From positions 1,612,001-1,676,000 of the forward strand of contig CAWGTU010000001.1 of the NCBI GenBank assembly GCA_963825635.1: 64,000 nucleotides of DNA. Reading direction: 5' to 3'. Below, in pieces: positions 34,902 through 44,984 of the stretch (positions are counted from its first letter, which is position 1; every line of letters starts with the position of its first letter). The position numbers were made by a program, and so were the translations under genes. Origin of the DNA: JAOUEA01 sp963825635 (GTDB lineage: Bacteria; Actinomycetota; UBA4738; HRBIN12). The notes under the pieces were generated by a model. It was not told the origin of the DNA, searched no databases, and worked only from the letters and a program-made list of their open reading frames with translations.

Positions 34902-36182
34902 ATGGCCGTCCGCGCAGGGGTCGCCGCCGTCGTCGTCGCCGTGACGCTCGGCGCGTGCACGATCACGATCGGCTCGACGAACGAGACGTCCACCGTCACC
35001 CCGGACCCGAGCGAGCCGACGGTCACCACCCCCCCGACCGCACTGATCTCCGCACCGGGCCGTCTCGCGATCGTCGGGGTCGACGGCTCCCTCTCCACGA
35101 TGCGCGCGGACGGTTCGGATCGAGTGACGGTCTCCACGGGGCCCGGCCCGGCCCTGCAGCCAACGTGGTCGCCCGAGGGCGACCGACTTGCCTGGGTCAC
35201 CCAGGAGACCACGGACACGGGGTTCTCGGGCGCCATCGTCGTCGCCGGATCGAAGGGCGAGCGCCCCGTCGTCACGCGGACGCCGTTCATGCCCTACTAC
35301 CTCGCGTGGAACCCCACCGGGGATCGGGTGGCGTTCCTCGGGGCGGGGGGCGATCCTGACGCACCGGTGCAGATGGGGGTGCTCGACCTGTCCCGTGACA
35401 CGCCGAGCGTGCGAGCGGTCGCCGGGGGGAAGCCGTTCTTCTACTTCGTCTGGGCTCCCGACGGTCGGCGGGTGCTCGCTCACGCCGGGTTCGACCGACT
35501 CGACGAGATCGATCTCGACGGACAGGCGACGAGCGTCAGCGTCAAGCCGGGCCTGTTCGCCGCGCCTGCCTGGAGCGTCGACGGCAGCACGCTCGTGTAC
35601 GCGGAGCGCATCGGGGGCGGGTCGCAGCGACTCATCGCGGTCGTCGACGGCGGTCCCCCACGGGTGCTGGTCGAGGGGGAAGGGGCGCTCTCGTTCGTGT
35701 TGCGACCCGACGGAGGAGCGGTCGCCTACCAACTCCTGGGCGAGGACGACGGTGATTTCTACGATCGACGCCCCGCCCAGCCGGGCGAAGGGGTTCGCGT
35801 GGTCGATGTGCGCACCGGGAAGACCCGCAGGGCCACCTCGATGCGGGCGATGACGTTCTGGTGGAGCCCCGACGGTGAGCGGCTGCTCGCGCTCGCGCCT
35901 GAACCCGGAGCGGCGGGAACGATCCCGTTCGTCTGGCAGGTGTGGGAGGGAGGGCGTGCGACCGAGGCGGAAGGGCGTCACTCCCCCACGATCGAAGTCC
36001 TGCGTGACTACGCGCCCTTCTTCACGCAGTACGCGCACAGTGCGACGCCGTGGGCGCCCGACGGTTCGGCGTTCGCCTACCCGGCGGAGGCCCCGAACGG
36101 CGACGGCAGGATCCTCGTGCAGGAGATCGGAGGGCGGCCCGTCACGATCGGCGACGGTGTCTACGTGGTCTGGTCTCCGTGA
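34902..36182 (+). CDS. Lipoprotein with WD40/TolB-like beta-propeller
   Basis: The 426-residue product starts with a lipoprotein signal (VAAVVVAVTLGAC, Cys at about residue 19) followed by a Thr/Pro-rich linker. Repeats of the TolB/PD40 kind follow: LQPTWSPEGDRLAWV, YLAWNPTGDRVAFLG, YFVWAPDGRRVLAHA, APAWSVDGSTLVYAE, FWWSPDGERLLALA and TPWAPDGSAFAYPA, that is six or seven blades. It would be anchored to the outer face of the membrane. The partner is unknown. The ATG at 34902 is preferred because it begins the signal directly. It is divergent from the large cyclase gene, and the two may share a control region. Confidence 0.85.
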   Translation: MAVRAGVAAVVVAVTLGACTITIGSTNETSTVTPDPSEPTVTTPPTALISAPGRLAIVGVDGSLSTMRADGSDRVTVSTGPGPALQPTWSPEGDRLAWVTQETTDTGFSGAIVVAGSKGERPVVTRTPFMPYYLAWNPTGDRVAFLGAGGDPDAPVQMGVLDLSRDTPSVRAVAGGKPFFYFVWAPDGRRVLAHAGFDRLDEIDLDGQATSVSVKPGLFAAPAWSVDGSTLVYAERIGGGSQRLIAVVDGGPPRVLVEGEGALSFVLRPDGGAVAYQLLGEDDGDFYDRRPAQPGEGVRVVDVRTGKTRRATSMRAMTFWWSPDGERLLALAPEPGAAGTIPFVWQVWEGGRATEAEGRHSPTIEVLRDYAPFFTQYAHSATPWAPDGSAFAYPAEAPNGDGRILVQEIGGRPVTIGDGVYVVWSP

Positions 36183-36252
36183 TACCCGTCGATGCGAGTA
36201 TCCCGACGTAGGTCGTGATAGGAACCTTGTCCAACGATCAGAGGAGGAGCCG

Positions 36253-36471
36253 ATGACGACGATCCCGCCCGGGATGTGGCAGGACCCCGAGGCCTTCGAG
36301 CACAAAGAGGTCCAGGAGATCGAGGAGCCCGAGCATCGCCATCACGAGGAGCACGACCACGAACACGGAGAGGGATGCGGCCACGAGGCCGTGCCACACG
36401 ACGACCACGTCGACTACGTGCACGACGGGCATCGCCACTGGTTCCATCACGGTCACTGGGACGAGCACTGA
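36253..36471 (+). CDS. Small histidine-rich protein, likely metal-binding
   Basis: The 72-residue protein contains 17 His, many Glu/Asp and one Cys, in runs such as HRHHEEHDHEHGEGCGHE and HRHWFHHGHWDEH. There is no signal peptide, so it is cytoplasmic. The composition suggests storage or delivery of Ni, Zn or Co. GAGGAGG lies a few bases before the ATG, which supports translation. It follows the propeller gene after 70 bases. No named family is recognised. Confidence 0.7.
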   Translation: MTTIPPGMWQDPEAFEHKEVQEIEEPEHRHHEEHDHEHGEGCGHEAVPHDDHVDYVHDGHRHWFHHGHWDEH

Positions 36472-36659
36472 CGTCGGTCCGATCGCTCCCGTCGATCAGG
36501 GATGCATCGGTCGACATCATGGGTCCATCGTCCCGCACGTGGGCGACCATGGAGATCTCGATGCGCACGAGAAGCTCCATCCTGTCACCCGGCGAGGCCA
36601 CCTCGGGGACGTGACCGGCGGTCCACACGAGGCCACCGTACGTGCCGAACGCGAAGTGA
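36472..36659. other. Non-coding or decayed stretch
   Basis: No convincing gene is seen. On the minus strand a fragment reading FAFGTYGGLVWTAGHVPE faintly resembles the start of a RidA-type protein but is not continued, so it may be a remnant. Confidence 0.3.
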
Positions 36660-36851
36660 TCAGCGGGGGCGATGTGGCCAGTACAACATCGTCCCGCCGA
36701 TGAAGATGGCGACCCCTCCACCCACGGACAAGAGCAGTCCGGCCGCTGTGCCCAGTTCGATGTCGGATACAGCCGGGATCACCCAGCGAAGTCCCACGAG
36801 GATCACTCCGATGGCTACTACCACTCTGCCGGGCACCGTCGGGTCCTCCAT
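36660..36851 (-). CDS. Small two-helix membrane protein
   Basis: The 63-residue frame encodes two plausible membrane segments (VVVAIGVILVGLRWVIPAV and AAGLLLSVGGGVAIFIGGTM) joined by a short acidic turn and ended by a basic tail. No family is recognised and the ribosome site is weak. It lies in a lower-GC gap between the His-rich gene and tRNA-Asn, so it could be a real orphan gene or a chance frame. Confidence 0.45.
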   Translation of the reverse strand: MEDPTVPGRVVVAIGVILVGLRWVIPAVSDIELGTAAGLLLSVGGGVAIFIGGTMLYWPHRPR

Positions 36852-37135
36852 CCGTCCAGCCCTCTGTGTCTCCTAGTCCTACGACGGTCAGCCTACGTGG
36901 GCGTCCACGCCGCCGGGTAGCCTAGGTGGCGAACATCTCGTTCTTCGGCTGGTCCGTTGGATGGCCTACGCGATCGCCTCGGCTCAGATACGACGATGAC
37001 GTCGAGGCTCGAAATCCTTCCGAACTTCGACATGGCGGCCGACTCCTCTCACTCGACGAGAAGATCAGTCCAGGATCGGTCCACACGTCGGGCCGCAAGA
37101 TCTCGGCGAAGGCTCATCGTCGCTGGTAGATGAAG
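36852..37135. other. Gap without recognisable gene
   Basis: A 284-base stretch with lower GC than its surroundings. A 67-codon frame from 36926 has no family resemblance and unusual composition. Nothing else is seen. Confidence 0.3.
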
Positions 37136-37208
37136 CTCCGGGGGTGGGACTCGAACCCACAACCTACGGATTAACAGTCCGCCGCTCTGCCGGTTGAGCT
37201 ACCCCGGA
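37136..37208 (-). tRNA. tRNA-Asn (anticodon GTT)
   Basis: On the minus strand: acceptor stem TCCGGGG/CCCCGGA, D-arm GCTC..GAGC, anticodon stem GCGGA/TCCGT with loop CTGTTAA, and T-arm GTGGG-TTCGAGT-CCCAC. The anticodon GTT reads asparagine codons. CCA is not encoded. Confidence 0.97.
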
Positions 37209-37323
37209 AGGTGGAGCGTCGGGGAGTCTACCAGTGGCCTTCCTGTCGGCCGGTACGCGCATCCTCGAGCGAGGATAGGCTGGTGCATCGGTCCATCAGC
37301 CCCGACGTCAGGAAGGACGCCGC

Positions 37324-37593
37324 ATGAAGCTCCGATCGTTCGTGCTCGTGGCCGCCGGCATCGGCATCGGCTACTCGATCGCCCAGAAGATGCACGAGGA
37401 CGATCCCGAGGTCGTGCGTGGTCCTCAACGGAAGGCTGCCGGCTCACCGGGTCTGCAGCTCGTAACCGGCCAGGCGCAACGGATCGCCGACCAGGCGAGC
37501 GTGCGCAGCCTCGAGGCGATCCGGCGGGCTCGGGGCGCGATCCGCACGCGCCTCGGCGAGAGAGAGACGTTCGACGACGCTGTATGGAACTGA
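37324..37593 (+). CDS. Small hypothetical protein with N-terminal membrane helix
   Basis: The 89-residue product begins with a short membrane helix (FVLVAAGIGIGYSIAQKM) and continues with a charged, helical cytoplasmic part (ARGAIRTRLGERETFDD). GGAAGG lies 10 bases before the ATG, and the codon usage is GC-biased at third positions, supporting a real gene. No family is recognised. It stands alone between tRNA-Asn and the pilin-like gene. Confidence 0.65.
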   Translation: MKLRSFVLVAAGIGIGYSIAQKMHEDDPEVVRGPQRKAAGSPGLQLVTGQAQRIADQASVRSLEAIRRARGAIRTRLGERETFDDAVWN

Positions 37594-37700
37594 CCGGCGG
37601 AGCTGCTACCGGGTCCCCCGCGAACACCGCCACTGCCGCGTCGCCGGCCGTGCCGTCGGCGGTGGTTCGATCACGTGAAACCCTCTTCACGCCTCGAGGG

Positions 37701-38198
37701 TCAGCCAGCGGGCCAGCGAGTGCCGAAGGTGACCGCCGTGGCCTGGTCGGCGGTGCAGTCGGGCGCCGCGACGCCATCCTGCACCGCGAAGCCGATGCCG
37801 ATCGTGATCCAGTCTCGGATGAAGAAGCACTTGCCCGAGTCGCTGTAGACCGCGGCCACGAACGTGTGACCCGGCGTCGGGGCGTCGGGCACCCACATGC
37901 TGGCGGCGTTCGGTCCCGAGCTGTTCGTTACCTCGTCCACGAAGTTGAGCGAGGGCTCGGCTGCCGAGAGCTCCGCCGGCGTCACGGTGCCGTACGTCGC
38001 ATGGTCGGTGAAGACGATCCGCCCGGTCTCGAGCGCCTGCGCGGCCGTCTCCTTCGCGGCCGAGTCGTTGGCCCGCTCCTTCACACCGACGAACGTGCTC
38101 ACAGACATGAGCAAGAGCACGCCGAGGATGGCGACGACGACCATCAACTCGATGAGCGTGAATCCCTCTTCCTCACGAAGATCCGTGAAACGGATCAT
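37701..38198 (-). CDS. Type IV pilin-like protein (prepilin)
   Basis: The 165-residue protein has a classical class III prepilin signal: a short charged leader (MIRFTDLREEEG) followed by FTLIELMVVVAILGVLLLM, with Gly before Phe at the cleavage site and Glu at mature position 5. The mature part has a few Cys residues and a globular pattern (TFVAAVYSDSGKCFF). It would be processed by a PilD peptidase and assembled into a pilus or pseudopilus, but no pil gene is in the window, so the machine is elsewhere. The ATG at 38198 starts the leader; the frame upstream is not needed. Confidence 0.9.
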   Translation of the reverse strand: MIRFTDLREEEGFTLIELMVVVAILGVLLLMSVSTFVGVKERANDSAAKETAAQALETGRIVFTDHATYGTVTPAELSAAEPSLNFVDEVTNSSGPNAASMWVPDAPTPGHTFVAAVYSDSGKCFFIRDWITIGIGFAVQDGVAAPDCTADQATAVTFGTRWPAG

Positions 38199-38299
38199 GC
38201 GGCCACCCGTCCTCTGGGCGTGGACCATCCATCGCCCTCAGGTAAGCATCGGAGCCCGTTGAGGGGGGACTTGAGGGCGAGGCGTTCGCGGTGCGTACC

Positions 38300-39619
<1,320 letters not shown>

Positions 39620-39728
39620 CAGGTCTCCTCGGGAGTGGTCGGATGGGGGTTCGGCACGACGCCTCAGTGTACGGAACGGGGACGACGGCGACCCTTCCGC
39701 ACCGAACGACGTGGCCGGGACGGCACGC

Positions 39729-41525
39729 TCACACGGCGCTGCGGATGCCCTGGCGCAGGCGGCGGAGCTCGCCGTCGATCGCGACCAGCCGGGCGAACAG
39801 CTCGTCGTAGCCCTCGTCGGTGGTCGGGTTGAGCTTCTGCAGCTGCATGCGTAACGCGTCGCTCTGGTGCTTCAGCACGAATTCCTGCAACCGGGACCAG
39901 ACCGAGAGGGCGTAGTCGGGCCCTCCCTCGCCGTCGAGTGGTTCGACGGCGAGGGAGCTGAGCATGGCGCCGAGCCTCTCGTCGTCCCCCCCGGCGACGA
40001 CGGACGCATCGCCCCCCGCCTCACGCAGCGCCGAGAACGCCGAGCGGGCCGTGGCGCTGCGGAAGTGCTCGTCGGTGAGTTGCGGCGCGTACTCGTCGTA
40101 GGCGGCGCGATCGCGCACGAGCAGCTTCAACATCTCGCGCTCGACCTTGTCGCGCGCGCTCATGCGCCGCGGCGTCTCGACGACCACCTCGCCGGGGCGT
40201 CCTCCCCGACGCGCGTCGAGCGCCTGCACGACCGAGAACTCGGTCACCCCCGCGAGGTCGGCGACGAGGTGTGCGTACTCGCTGCGGCGCACAGGATCGG
40301 TGAGCCCCTCGATGATGGGCATCGCGTCGGCGACCGCCCGCGACTGCCCTTCTACGCTCGAGAGGTCGTGACGACCGATCGTGCGCCGCACCATGTATTC
40401 CACGAGCGGCCTCGCTCCCGTGGCCGCCTCGCGGACCCCATCGGCGCCGTGCTTCGCGACGAAATCGGCCGGATCGAGGCCCTCGGGCATGATCATCACC
40501 ACGGTCTGCACCGACGGGAACCGTTCCTGGAACTCGGCTGCGCGCTCGGCCGCGCGGGCGCCCGCCTCGTCGGAGTCGAACGCCATGACCGCGCGCTGGG
40601 TGAAACGCGCGAGCTGCCGGAAGTGCCCTTCTCCGAGCGCGGTGCCGCACGTCGCGACCGTGTTCTCGATGCCGGCCTGCGAGAACCCGATCACGTCGGT
40701 GTATCCCTCGACGACGAACACCTCGCCACCACGCGCGATCGCGGTCCGCGCGCGATGAAGGTTGTAGAGCACCTCGTGCTTCTTGTAGATCGGCGTCTCG
40801 GCCGTGTTGAGGTACTTGGCCTGCTCGCCGGCCCTCGGGTCGCTCGGCAAGATGCGGGCGCCGAACCCGATGCCGTGCCCCTGCAGATCGTGGATCGGGA
40901 AGATCAGGCGCCCACGGAATCGATCGCGCACGCTTCCGTCGTCGCCACGTGTCGCGAGGCCGGCCTCGAGCAAGATCTCGGGGCTCAGGTCACGAGCTTG
41001 CGAGAGCCTGCGCAGCAGGAAGTCGGGGTAGCCCGGGGCGAAGCCGACGCCGAACGTCGCGACCGCCTCGGGCGAGATGCCGCGCTCTTCGACGTAGGCG
41101 CGGGCGTCGTCGGCCTCCTTGCCGTCGGCCAGCATCTGCGCGTAGAGCTCGGCCGCCTGCTCGTTCGCGCGGATCAGCGCCTGCCGGCGGGCGGCGGCAC
41201 GCCGGGCCTCGGGCGAATCCCCCTCGTAGCGCAGGTGCACGCCCGCCTGTTGCGCGAGGCGCTCGACGGCCTCGACGTAGCTCAGGTGCTCGAGCTCGCG
41301 CACGAAGCGGATCGCGTCGCCGCCGGCCCCGCACCCGTGGCAGTAGTAGAGCTGCTTCGACGGCGAGATGCCGAACGACGGCGTCTTCTCCTGGTGGAAC
41401 GGACACAACCCAACCACGCGGTCGGCACCGGCCTTCTTGAGCGTGAGGTACTGCGATGCGAGCTGCACCAGGTCGGTGCGGTCCTTCACCGCCTGGATGT
41501 CGTCGTCGCGGATACGTCCGGCCAA
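39729..41525 (-). CDS. dnaG: DNA primase
   Basis: The 598-residue protein has the N-terminal zinc ribbon (CPFHQEKTPSFGIS, then YYCHGCGAGG), the primase core (FPIHDLQGHGIGFGARIL, YLNTAETPIYKK), the TOPRIM segment VFVVEGYTDVIGF with AFDSDEAGARAAERA, and a C-terminal helicase-binding-like part. It makes RNA primers at the replication fork. The likely start is a TTG with AAAGGA four bases upstream; the frame further upstream is shadow sequence overlapping the end of dgt. It lies between dgt and rpoD, which is usual for Actinobacteria. Confidence 0.97.
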   Translation of the reverse strand: MAGRIRDDDIQAVKDRTDLVQLASQYLTLKKAGADRVVGLCPFHQEKTPSFGISPSKQLYYCHGCGAGGDAIRFVRELEHLSYVEAVERLAQQAGVHLRYEGDSPEARRAAARRQALIRANEQAAELYAQMLADGKEADDARAYVEERGISPEAVATFGVGFAPGYPDFLLRRLSQARDLSPEILLEAGLATRGDDGSVRDRFRGRLIFPIHDLQGHGIGFGARILPSDPRAGEQAKYLNTAETPIYKKHEVLYNLHRARTAIARGGEVFVVEGYTDVIGFSQAGIENTVATCGTALGEGHFRQLARFTQRAVMAFDSDEAGARAAERAAEFQERFPSVQTVVMIMPEGLDPADFVAKHGADGVREAATGARPLVEYMVRRTIGRHDLSSVEGQSRAVADAMPIIEGLTDPVRRSEYAHLVADLAGVTEFSVVQALDARRGGRPGEVVVETPRRMSARDKVEREMLKLLVRDRAAYDEYAPQLTDEHFRSATARSAFSALREAGGDASVVAGGDDERLGAMLSSLAVEPLDGEGGPDYALSVWSRLQEFVLKHQSDALRMQLQKLNPTTDEGYDELFARLVAIDGELRRLRQGIRSAV

Positions 41526-41556
41526 CGGTTCCTTTCCCCTGCCCTCGTCCGGGCGC

Positions 41557-42579
41557 CTAGAGGTCCCGGTCGAGCAGCCAGCCCCGGGGAAGGAAGAGGC
41601 GCTCGTACGTGCGGATCGCATAGCGGTCGGTCATGCCCGAGATGAAGTCGGCCACGTGGGTCGCCAGGTCGCCGGGCGCCCCATGGTACTCCGAGGGCAT
41701 CTCGTCGGGACGATCGAGGAAGTACGCGAACAGATCGCGGATCAACTTCGTCGCCCGCTCGTGGTCGTCACGAGCGCTTTCGCGCAGGTAGACCTCGCTG
41801 AACATGAAGTCGCGCAGGGTGTCGAGCGCAGCGAAGACCGGCGTGGACAGGGCGATCTCGTCGCGCCCGTCGCTCTCGGCGACGAGATCGCTGACGAGCG
41901 TGTCGATGCGATCGGAGTGCGTCGCCCCCAGCACGCGGACGGCGTCCGCCGGCAGCTCCGACTCGTCGAGGACCCCGGCCCGAACGGCATCGTCGATGTC
42001 GTGGTTGATGTAGGCGATGCGGTCGGCGAACCGCACGAGCTGCGCCTCGAGGGTGGCGGGCATCGGTGTGGACCAGGGATGGTGCACGATGCCGTCGCGC
42101 ACCTCCCAGGTGAGGTTCAACCCCGCTCCGTCGTTCTCGAGATGCTCGACGATGCGCAGGGACTGCTCGTTGTGGCGGAACGGCCGCCCGAGGAACGGCG
42201 TGAGCGCCTGCTCCCCCAGGTGGCCGAACGGCGTGTGTCCGAGATCGTGCCCGAGCGCGATCGCCTCGGTGAGATCCTCGTTGAGTCGCAGCGCCCGGGC
42301 GCAGGTGCGGGCGATCTGGGAGACGTCGAGCGTGTGCGTGAGCCGAACCCGGTAGTGGTCGCCCTGCGGCGCGAGGAACACCTGCGTCTTGTGCTTGAGC
42401 CGCCGGAACGCCTTGCAGTGCAGGATTCGGTCCCGGTCGCGCTGGAACACCGTGCGGATGTGGTCGAGGGGCTCGTCGCGGTCGCGGCCCTTCGTCTCTG
42501 CGGCCAGCACGGCACGAGACGACAGCACCTCTCGCTCGAGCTGCTCGGTGCGCTCCCGGGGGGTGGGCGTGGCGCTCAC
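41557..42579 (-). CDS. dgt: Deoxyguanosinetriphosphate triphosphohydrolase-like protein
   Basis: The 340-residue HD-domain protein shows FRRLKHKTQVFLAP (first His), THTLDVSQIARTCARAL, the HD pair in ALGHDLGHTPFGHLGE and the second Asp in RFADRIAYINHDIDD. The family hydrolyses dNTPs to nucleosides and triphosphate, controlling the dNTP pool; actinobacterial members often sit before dnaG, as here. GTG at 42579 is the best start. The gap to dnaG is 31 bases, so they are likely one operon. Confidence 0.94.
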   Translation of the reverse strand: MSATPTPRERTEQLEREVLSSRAVLAAETKGRDRDEPLDHIRTVFQRDRDRILHCKAFRRLKHKTQVFLAPQGDHYRVRLTHTLDVSQIARTCARALRLNEDLTEAIALGHDLGHTPFGHLGEQALTPFLGRPFRHNEQSLRIVEHLENDGAGLNLTWEVRDGIVHHPWSTPMPATLEAQLVRFADRIAYINHDIDDAVRAGVLDESELPADAVRVLGATHSDRIDTLVSDLVAESDGRDEIALSTPVFAALDTLRDFMFSEVYLRESARDDHERATKLIRDLFAYFLDRPDEMPSEYHGAPGDLATHVADFISGMTDRYAIRTYERLFLPRGWLLDRDL

Positions 42580-42631
42580 GCGCCCATCGTACCGGCGACC
42601 AGAGACGTGCCCGCCGGGCGCTGCCCTCCCC

Positions 42632-43240
42632 TCAACGCCCACCCACGAGGTAGTACAGATAGGCGAACGTCTCGCGCACGTAGCCCGGCATGCGCGTCTC
42701 CTCGGTGCGCGCGGCCGACGTCCACGTGGCCGAGGCATGCCCGTCGATCCCGAGGTCGCCCGCCATCGCTTGGATGCGGGCGTTGTGCCATGGATCGGAG
42801 ACGAGGAACGCGGTCGAGAGCCCGCGGTCGCGCATCGCGCGCGCCGCTGCTCGCAGGCTCGTGTACGACGAGTCGCCCACCGGCAACGCTATGACTGATG
42901 CCGCGGGCACGCCCTGAGCGACCAGATAGTCGTGACCCGCCTCCGCCTCGGTCGTGCGATCGCCCGGTTGGTTGGCGCCGAGCACGAAGACGGTGTCGGC
43001 GCGGCCCTGCTCGAAGAGCAGGGCCGCGTGATCGAGCCGTCCGGCGAAGACCTCCGACGGCGTGCCGTCGTACTGGGCGGCGCCCAGCACGACGATCGCG
43101 TCGACGCGGTCGTGGTCACGAGCATCGTCGTGATGCGCCTCGCGCCAGACGGTCACGGCGCTGAACGACACAGCCGAGAGCGCCACGACCAGTACGAGGG
43201 CCACGACGGCGAGGATCGGATGACTCCGGAGGAGGCGCAC
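42632..43240 (-). CDS. YdcF/SanA-family (DUF218) membrane-anchored protein
   Basis: The 202-residue protein has one N-terminal membrane helix (ILAVVALVLVVALSAVSF) followed by a DUF218 domain: VDAIVVLGAAQYDGTPS, FVLGANQPGDRTTEAEAG, GDSSYTSLRAAARAM and FLVSDPWHNARIQAMA. Relatives (SanA, ElyC) act at the cell envelope in wall precursor or lipid-carrier processes. The start is GTG. It is 52 bases upstream of dgt and probably begins that operon. Confidence 0.88.
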   Translation of the reverse strand: MRLLRSHPILAVVALVLVVALSAVSFSAVTVWREAHHDDARDHDRVDAIVVLGAAQYDGTPSEVFAGRLDHAALLFEQGRADTVFVLGANQPGDRTTEAEAGHDYLVAQGVPAASVIALPVGDSSYTSLRAAARAMRDRGLSTAFLVSDPWHNARIQAMAGDLGIDGHASATWTSAARTEETRMPGYVRETFAYLYYLVGGR

Positions 43241-43271
43241 CAGCCAAGGCTAGCAACGGCCCCCTCGCCAC

Positions 43272-44963
43272 TCAGTCGGTACACAGGATCGTCACGGACG
43301 CCGTGAACAGCACCGGCTCGCCCGCTCCCTCGACGAGGAGCTCCGCTTCCTCACGCGATCCCGCGACGGCGCCGATCACGTATCCGTCACCCGCCCCCTC
43401 CGGCAGGCCCTCGAAGCAGGAAACGGGCGACACGACGAGCGCGTGACCGAGGGGATCGCGGACGCGCTGGGTGAGGGCATCGAGGTCGTCGGCCCGCGGG
43501 GCTGCTTCGATCACCGCCAGCCATCTGGCATCGGACGCCGATGGATCGGATGGCGCGGGTGGCGCAGGATCGACGGTTCCGCGATCTCCTCCGCATGCGG
43601 TCAGCACGATCGCCAGGACCAACACCAGCGGGGGTGCAGGGCCGAGGCGCCGGAGCCGTCCGCGCACCCTCATGGCGTCACGATCCAGCTGTTCGGCTGC
43701 GTACCCCGGCAGCCGATCTCGGAACGTCGCCAATGCCGCCGTGGGGTCGGCGTCGATCGGCAGGTGCAGCAGCGCCCCGTACACCCCGGGTCGGATCGCC
43801 AAGGGGGCGACCGACGAGTCCACGACGTCGACATCTGCAGCCGGGTACGCCGCCCCGATCGCCGCGGCGACGGCCTCGGCCTCTGCGCTGGTCGCGAAGT
43901 CGCCCACGATGACCGCTACCTCCTCCGTGTGGTCTACCGTCGGCACGTCGAGCTCGGGCCAATCGGCACGTGGCGGAACGCTCGTTCCACCGCCGGGGCG
44001 CCGGTCGGGATCGACCGCGTCGGGCGGATCGGCCATGACCGAGCCGCACCCGATCGTGCGACCCGCCACGGACAACAGCATCCGTCCGTGTTCGGGGTCC
44101 GGCACGTTCCAGACGAGCTCGCCCCGCCGAATACCCGCCAGGTACCGCTCGTCGGGCAACGCTCGCACTCGTTGAGTCCCATCTCGTTCAGAACGCCACA
44201 GCTCGAACCGTGGCTCCCCCGTCGCCGAACCACGGCCGACGACGCGGACGAACGACAGCTTCCCGTCGACCATGATCGGCGTTCGGATCGTCACCCATCG
44301 GTCGCCGCTCGCTCGGAACGAGGTCAGCCGTCGCCATCCATCGCCTTGGAGATCCGTGATCCAGAGGTCGTCGATGCGGCCGCCCTCGGGCGCTTCCGGA
44401 GTGGGCGGCGCGGCAGCGACCACGGCCAGCCTCGTCGACGAGAGGAACACGGGCGAGAAGACGGTGCTCCCGGCAACCGGCCCCTCGATCCTGGAGACGC
44501 GGGAGCTGTCGCGGCCCAGCACGGCGACGCCGGATCCCGTGGCCCACGCGAGTTCTCCGCTCGGGGACCAGGCCGGGTGCGTCGCTTCGGCGCTCTCGGA
44601 GATGCGGCGGGTCCCGCGGCGCGTGATGACGACGACGTCGTCGCCACCGACCCGATCGATGACGTACGCCGTTCCGAGTCCGGGTTCGGCAGCCACATGA
44701 CGGATCGAGTCGCCCCCCTCGGTCCGGACCGACACGGATCGGCCCGCCCCCGCCGAGACGATCGCGCCGCCTGCCACCGCCCAGATCCCTCGGCCCCTCG
44801 CGAGGCCAGGCGCCTCGCCTCGAGCGAACGCCGGGAGCGCCACGCATCCAGTCGGGCCCTTCGGCCGCGCCGCGACGACCGAGTCGCCTCGGGCCTGGCT
44901 GCCGACCAACCCGGCGGCCGCCGCGACCACTGCCGTCATGCCGATCACGAGTTTCCTGACCAT
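43272..44963 (-). CDS. Secreted beta-propeller-like protein joined in frame to a lipoprotein-like domain
   Basis: The 563-residue frame starts with a signal peptide (LVIGMTAVVAAAAGLVGS). A propeller-like part follows (HPAWSPSGELAWATG, LWITDLQGDGWRRLTSF), then a SPOR-like region (VAVIVGDFATSAEAEAVAAA). At residue 431 (ATG at 43673) a second complete lipoprotein signal appears, VLVLAIVLTACGG, followed by a Pro/Ser linker and a 100-residue domain with Cys residues. This may be two neighbouring genes joined by loss of a stop, because an out-of-frame TGA lies just before the internal ATG, or a natural membrane-spanning fusion. A GAGGAGG site precedes the first ATG. Function is unknown. Confidence 0.65.
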   Translation of the reverse strand: MVRKLVIGMTAVVAAAAGLVGSQARGDSVVAARPKGPTGCVALPAFARGEAPGLARGRGIWAVAGGAIVSAGAGRSVSVRTEGGDSIRHVAAEPGLGTAYVIDRVGGDDVVVITRRGTRRISESAEATHPAWSPSGELAWATGSGVAVLGRDSSRVSRIEGPVAGSTVFSPVFLSSTRLAVVAAAPPTPEAPEGGRIDDLWITDLQGDGWRRLTSFRASGDRWVTIRTPIMVDGKLSFVRVVGRGSATGEPRFELWRSERDGTQRVRALPDERYLAGIRRGELVWNVPDPEHGRMLLSVAGRTIGCGSVMADPPDAVDPDRRPGGGTSVPPRADWPELDVPTVDHTEEVAVIVGDFATSAEAEAVAAAIGAAYPAADVDVVDSSVAPLAIRPGVYGALLHLPIDADPTAALATFRDRLPGYAAEQLDRDAMRVRGRLRRLGPAPPLVLVLAIVLTACGGDRGTVDPAPPAPSDPSASDARWLAVIEAAPRADDLDALTQRVRDPLGHALVVSPVSCFEGLPEGAGDGYVIGAVAGSREEAELLVEGAGEPVLFTASVTILCTD

Positions 44964-44984
44964 GGTTCCCTCCTCGAGACGGGC

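Noticed and set aside
36480..36700. RidA-like gene on the minus strand
   Set aside because: Only a short stretch (FAFGTYGGLVWTAGHVPE) resembles the family and the rest does not continue; too weak to call.
36926..37129. A 67-codon gene before tRNA-Asn
   Set aside because: No ribosome site, no family, and composition unlike neighbouring genes.
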